Shown here piece by piece: positions 14,015 to 15,649 of a stretch of 15,649 nucleotides of DNA. The DNA comes from Deltaproteobacteria bacterium (lineage in GTDB: Bacteria > Desulfobacterota > Binatia > Binatales > Binataceae), in assembly GCA_021780585.1 (NCBI GenBank), contig JAJXYM010000258.1:1-15649 (forward strand). Direction: 5' to 3'. Each line of letters begins with the position of its first letter. Within the stretch, counting starts at the first letter, position 1. The notes beneath the pieces were generated by a model that was not told the origin of the DNA, did not search any database, and saw only the letters and a program-made list of their open reading frames with translations. The translations under genes and the position numbers were made by a program.

Positions 14015-15520
14015 ATGCCGTCGCAACGCCAATCGCCGCCTCAGCGCGGAGCTCGCGTCGCCTGCGCGATCGCGTTCGCCGCGTTCGTTTTTGCCGCGGG
14101 AGCGCGTCCGGTCGCCGCGGCCGGGGAAACGGGCCGTCATCCGCGCCATCGCCTGGTCGAACCCGCGCCGCCGCCCAAGCCGATCGATTACGATCAACTG
14201 ACGCGCGAAGCGGCCACGCTGCTGCAGAACTATATCCGTATCGACACCACCAATCCGCCCGGCGACGAACTGGCCGCCGCCCGGATGCTCAAGGAGAAGC
14301 TGCTCGCCGACGGCGTTCCGGCCAACGTATGGGAACCCGCGCCCGGCCGCGGCGTGGTGGCCGCGCGCCTGCACGGCATCGGCCGCCATACCAGATCCGT
14401 CGTGCTGCTGAGCCATATGGACGTGGTGCCGGCGAACGCGAAGGAATGGCAGTTTCCGCCCTTTGCCGCGCAGATCAAAAACGGCGAAATCCAGGGCCGC
14501 GGCGCGATCGACGACAAGGGACCGGGCGTGATCGAGCTGATGGCGATGCTGGCGATCAAGCGCGCCGGCATCCTGCTCGATCGCGACGTGGTGTTTATCG
14601 CCACCGGCGACGAGGAAAACGGCGGCCGGATGGGCGCGGGCTGGATGGTCGATCACGAGGCGGACGTTTTCGCCGACGCCGGCTATCTGCTCAACGAGGG
14701 CGGCGGAATCATGCGCCGGCCCAACGGCAAGCGCTATTTCGCCGTCTCGATCGCCGAAAAAACCCCGCTCTGGCTGCGCGTGACCGCGACCGGACCGGCC
14801 GGCCACGCCGCCGTCCCGCCCGACGAAACCGCCGTGACCCGGCTGGTGCGCGCGCTCGACCGGCTCGATGGCTGGCGCGCGCAGATTCGTCTGATCGATC
14901 CGGTGCGCGACTATTTTCGCGCGCTCGCCGAACTCGACGGCGGGCCGCCGCAATATCGGAACCTGGCGCGCGCGCTGCGCGATCCGGATTTCACGCGCAA
15001 CTTCACCGCCGTCGCCCGCCACAATGCCCTCGTGCGCGACACTTTTACCGCGACCGTGCTCCACGCCAGCGACAAGACCAACGAAATCGCGCCGGTCGCC
15101 ACCGCCGAAATTGACGGCCGCCTGCTGCCGGGCGAGAATCCGGTTGCGGCGGCCGCCGACGTGCGCAAGGCGATGGGCGATCCGAACCTCAAGCTGGACG
15201 TGATGCTGAATTTTCCCGCCGCCTCGTCGCCGCGCAAGTCCCGGATGATGACGGCGATCGGCGAGCTCGCGGCGCGCGAGGACGCGGGCGTCGTGCCCAC
15301 CATGATCGCGGGCTTTACCGATAGTCACTATTTCCGCCAGAAAGGGATCGATTGCTACGGCTTCATCCCGATCGAAATTACGCCGGCGGAGATGCGCGGG
15401 GTGCATGGCGTGAACGAACGTATTCCGGTGAAGGAGCTCGGCGCGGGGATTCGCCGGATGGTCGCGTTGCTCGAGCTGGTCGGCGGACGCGCCGGGCCGG
15501 CGGAGGGTCGCCGGCCATGA
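14015..15520 (+). CDS. Exported M20 family metallopeptidase
   Basis: 501 residues. A signal peptide is evident: basic residues near 11-14 (RGAR), a hydrophobic core (about 15-30) and a likely Ala-type cleavage site near 34-37 (VAAAGE), giving a periplasmic or secreted enzyme. The M20 metal site is complete: H134 and D136 in LLSHMDVVPA, the bridging D166 in GRGAIDDKGPG, E200 (general base) and E201 in GDEENGG, and H464 in RGVHGVNERIP near the C-terminus. D166 and H464 complete a two-zinc centre. A dimerisation-type lid (about 255-370) contains TGPAGHAAVPPD. The family removes C-terminal or N-acyl amino acids from small peptides, and members like this are usually annotated M20/M25/M40 hydrolases or carboxypeptidases. 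The substrate cannot be read. The start has no clear ribosome binding site. The gene begins 60 nt after the E2 stop and is functionally unrelated to that operon. Confidence 0.92.
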   Translation: MPSQRQSPPQRGARVACAIAFAAFVFAAGARPVAAAGETGRHPRHRLVEPAPPPKPIDYDQLTREAATLLQNYIRIDTTNPPGDELAAARMLKEKLLADGVPANVWEPAPGRGVVAARLHGIGRHTRSVVLLSHMDVVPANAKEWQFPPFAAQIKNGEIQGRGAIDDKGPGVIELMAMLAIKRAGILLDRDVVFIATGDEENGGRMGAGWMVDHEADVFADAGYLLNEGGGIMRRPNGKRYFAVSIAEKTPLWLRVTATGPAGHAAVPPDETAVTRLVRALDRLDGWRAQIRLIDPVRDYFRALAELDGGPPQYRNLARALRDPDFTRNFTAVARHNALVRDTFTATVLHASDKTNEIAPVATAEIDGRLLPGENPVAAAADVRKAMGDPNLKLDVMLNFPAASSPRKSRMMTAIGELAAREDAGVVPTMIAGFTDSHYFRQKGIDCYGFIPIEITPAEMRGVHGVNERIPVKELGAGIRRMVALLELVGGRAGPAEGRRP

Positions 15521-15521
15521 T

Positions 15522-15649
15522 TCGCGCCGGAGCCGGCTGCGCGAACGGCTGTTCCAGCAGGACGGCGTCGACCCGGACGACGTGATCATGAGCCCGAGCC
15601 GCGCACGCGAACGCGGGCTCACGAGCACCGTCACATTTCCGCGCGGGAA
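15522..15649 (+). CDS. Start of an unidentified reading frame running off the window
   Basis: About 42 codons after the M20 stop read RLRERLFQQDGVDPDDVI, then SPSRARERGLTSTVTFPR, with G or C at nearly all third positions, as in the genes around it. That base bias suggests real coding, but this frame has no ATG, GTG or TTG near the expected start. The ATG at 15517 (overlapping the M20 stop) is in a different frame that stops at 15585. The first in-frame starts are GTG at 15582 and ATG at 15588, neither with a ribosome binding site. A one-base sequence error after 15517 would join the ATG to this frame. I do not recognise the product. Confidence 0.4.

Noticed and set aside
13982..15634. 550-codon minus-strand frame opposite the M20 peptidase
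   Set aside because: Arg/His-rich shadow; the plus strand shows a signal peptide and all five metal ligands.

Overview
The window is a stretch of a very GC-rich bacterial chromosome. Wherever codons can be read, GC dominates the third position, and long open shadow frames lie opposite most genes. Gene content is that of a free-living, probably Gram-negative aerobe: a MoxR/Bat membrane cluster, a 2-oxoacid dehydrogenase operon and an exported M20 peptidase. Nothing here fixes the lineage. An uncultured soil-type bacterium (for example a Binatota- or Desulfobacterota-like group, or Acidobacteria) would fit, but that is inference.

Layout: (1) 1-7556, minus strand, is one tight operon transcribed towards the left edge. 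In transcription order it encodes a three-TM protein with an Asn-rich tail, a MoxR AAA+ ATPase, a DUF58 protein, a BatA-type membrane protein with a degenerate VWA domain, and a membrane protein with two VWA domains around a GATase1-like domain, whose C-terminus lies outside the window. All junctions overlap or are 2 nt apart. (2) 7557-7821 is a spacer with an AT-rich candidate promoter for that operon and a GC-rich hairpin. (3) 7822-10295, minus strand, is a second operon: a small DUF5678-like protein, a retropepsin-like aspartic protease, endonuclease III (nth) and a 3-hydroxyisobutyrate-dehydrogenase-family oxidoreductase. The first two genes are clearly lower in GC than their surroundings and look like an acquired module. 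(4) 10311-10690 is a divergent, gene-free control region. (5) 10691-13954, plus strand, encodes E1 alpha, E1 beta and lipoyl E2 of a pyruvate- or acetoin-type dehydrogenase complex, with no E3 gene in the window. (6) 14015-15520, plus strand, is an exported M20 metallopeptidase, followed by the open start of another reading frame.

How the genes work together: MoxR ATPases with DUF58 and VWA proteins are generally seen as chaperone-like modules that assemble or activate metal-dependent or envelope complexes. Here every partner except MoxR and DUF58 is predicted to be membrane-anchored. The E1/E2 genes make the decarboxylase and acyltransferase parts of one complex and would borrow dihydrolipoamide dehydrogenase from elsewhere. 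I found no RNA genes, CRISPR array, insertion sequence or phage genes. The least conventional parts are the low-GC protease plus small-protein pair and the division of VWA functions in the Bat cluster. Neither can be called a new system from sequence alone.
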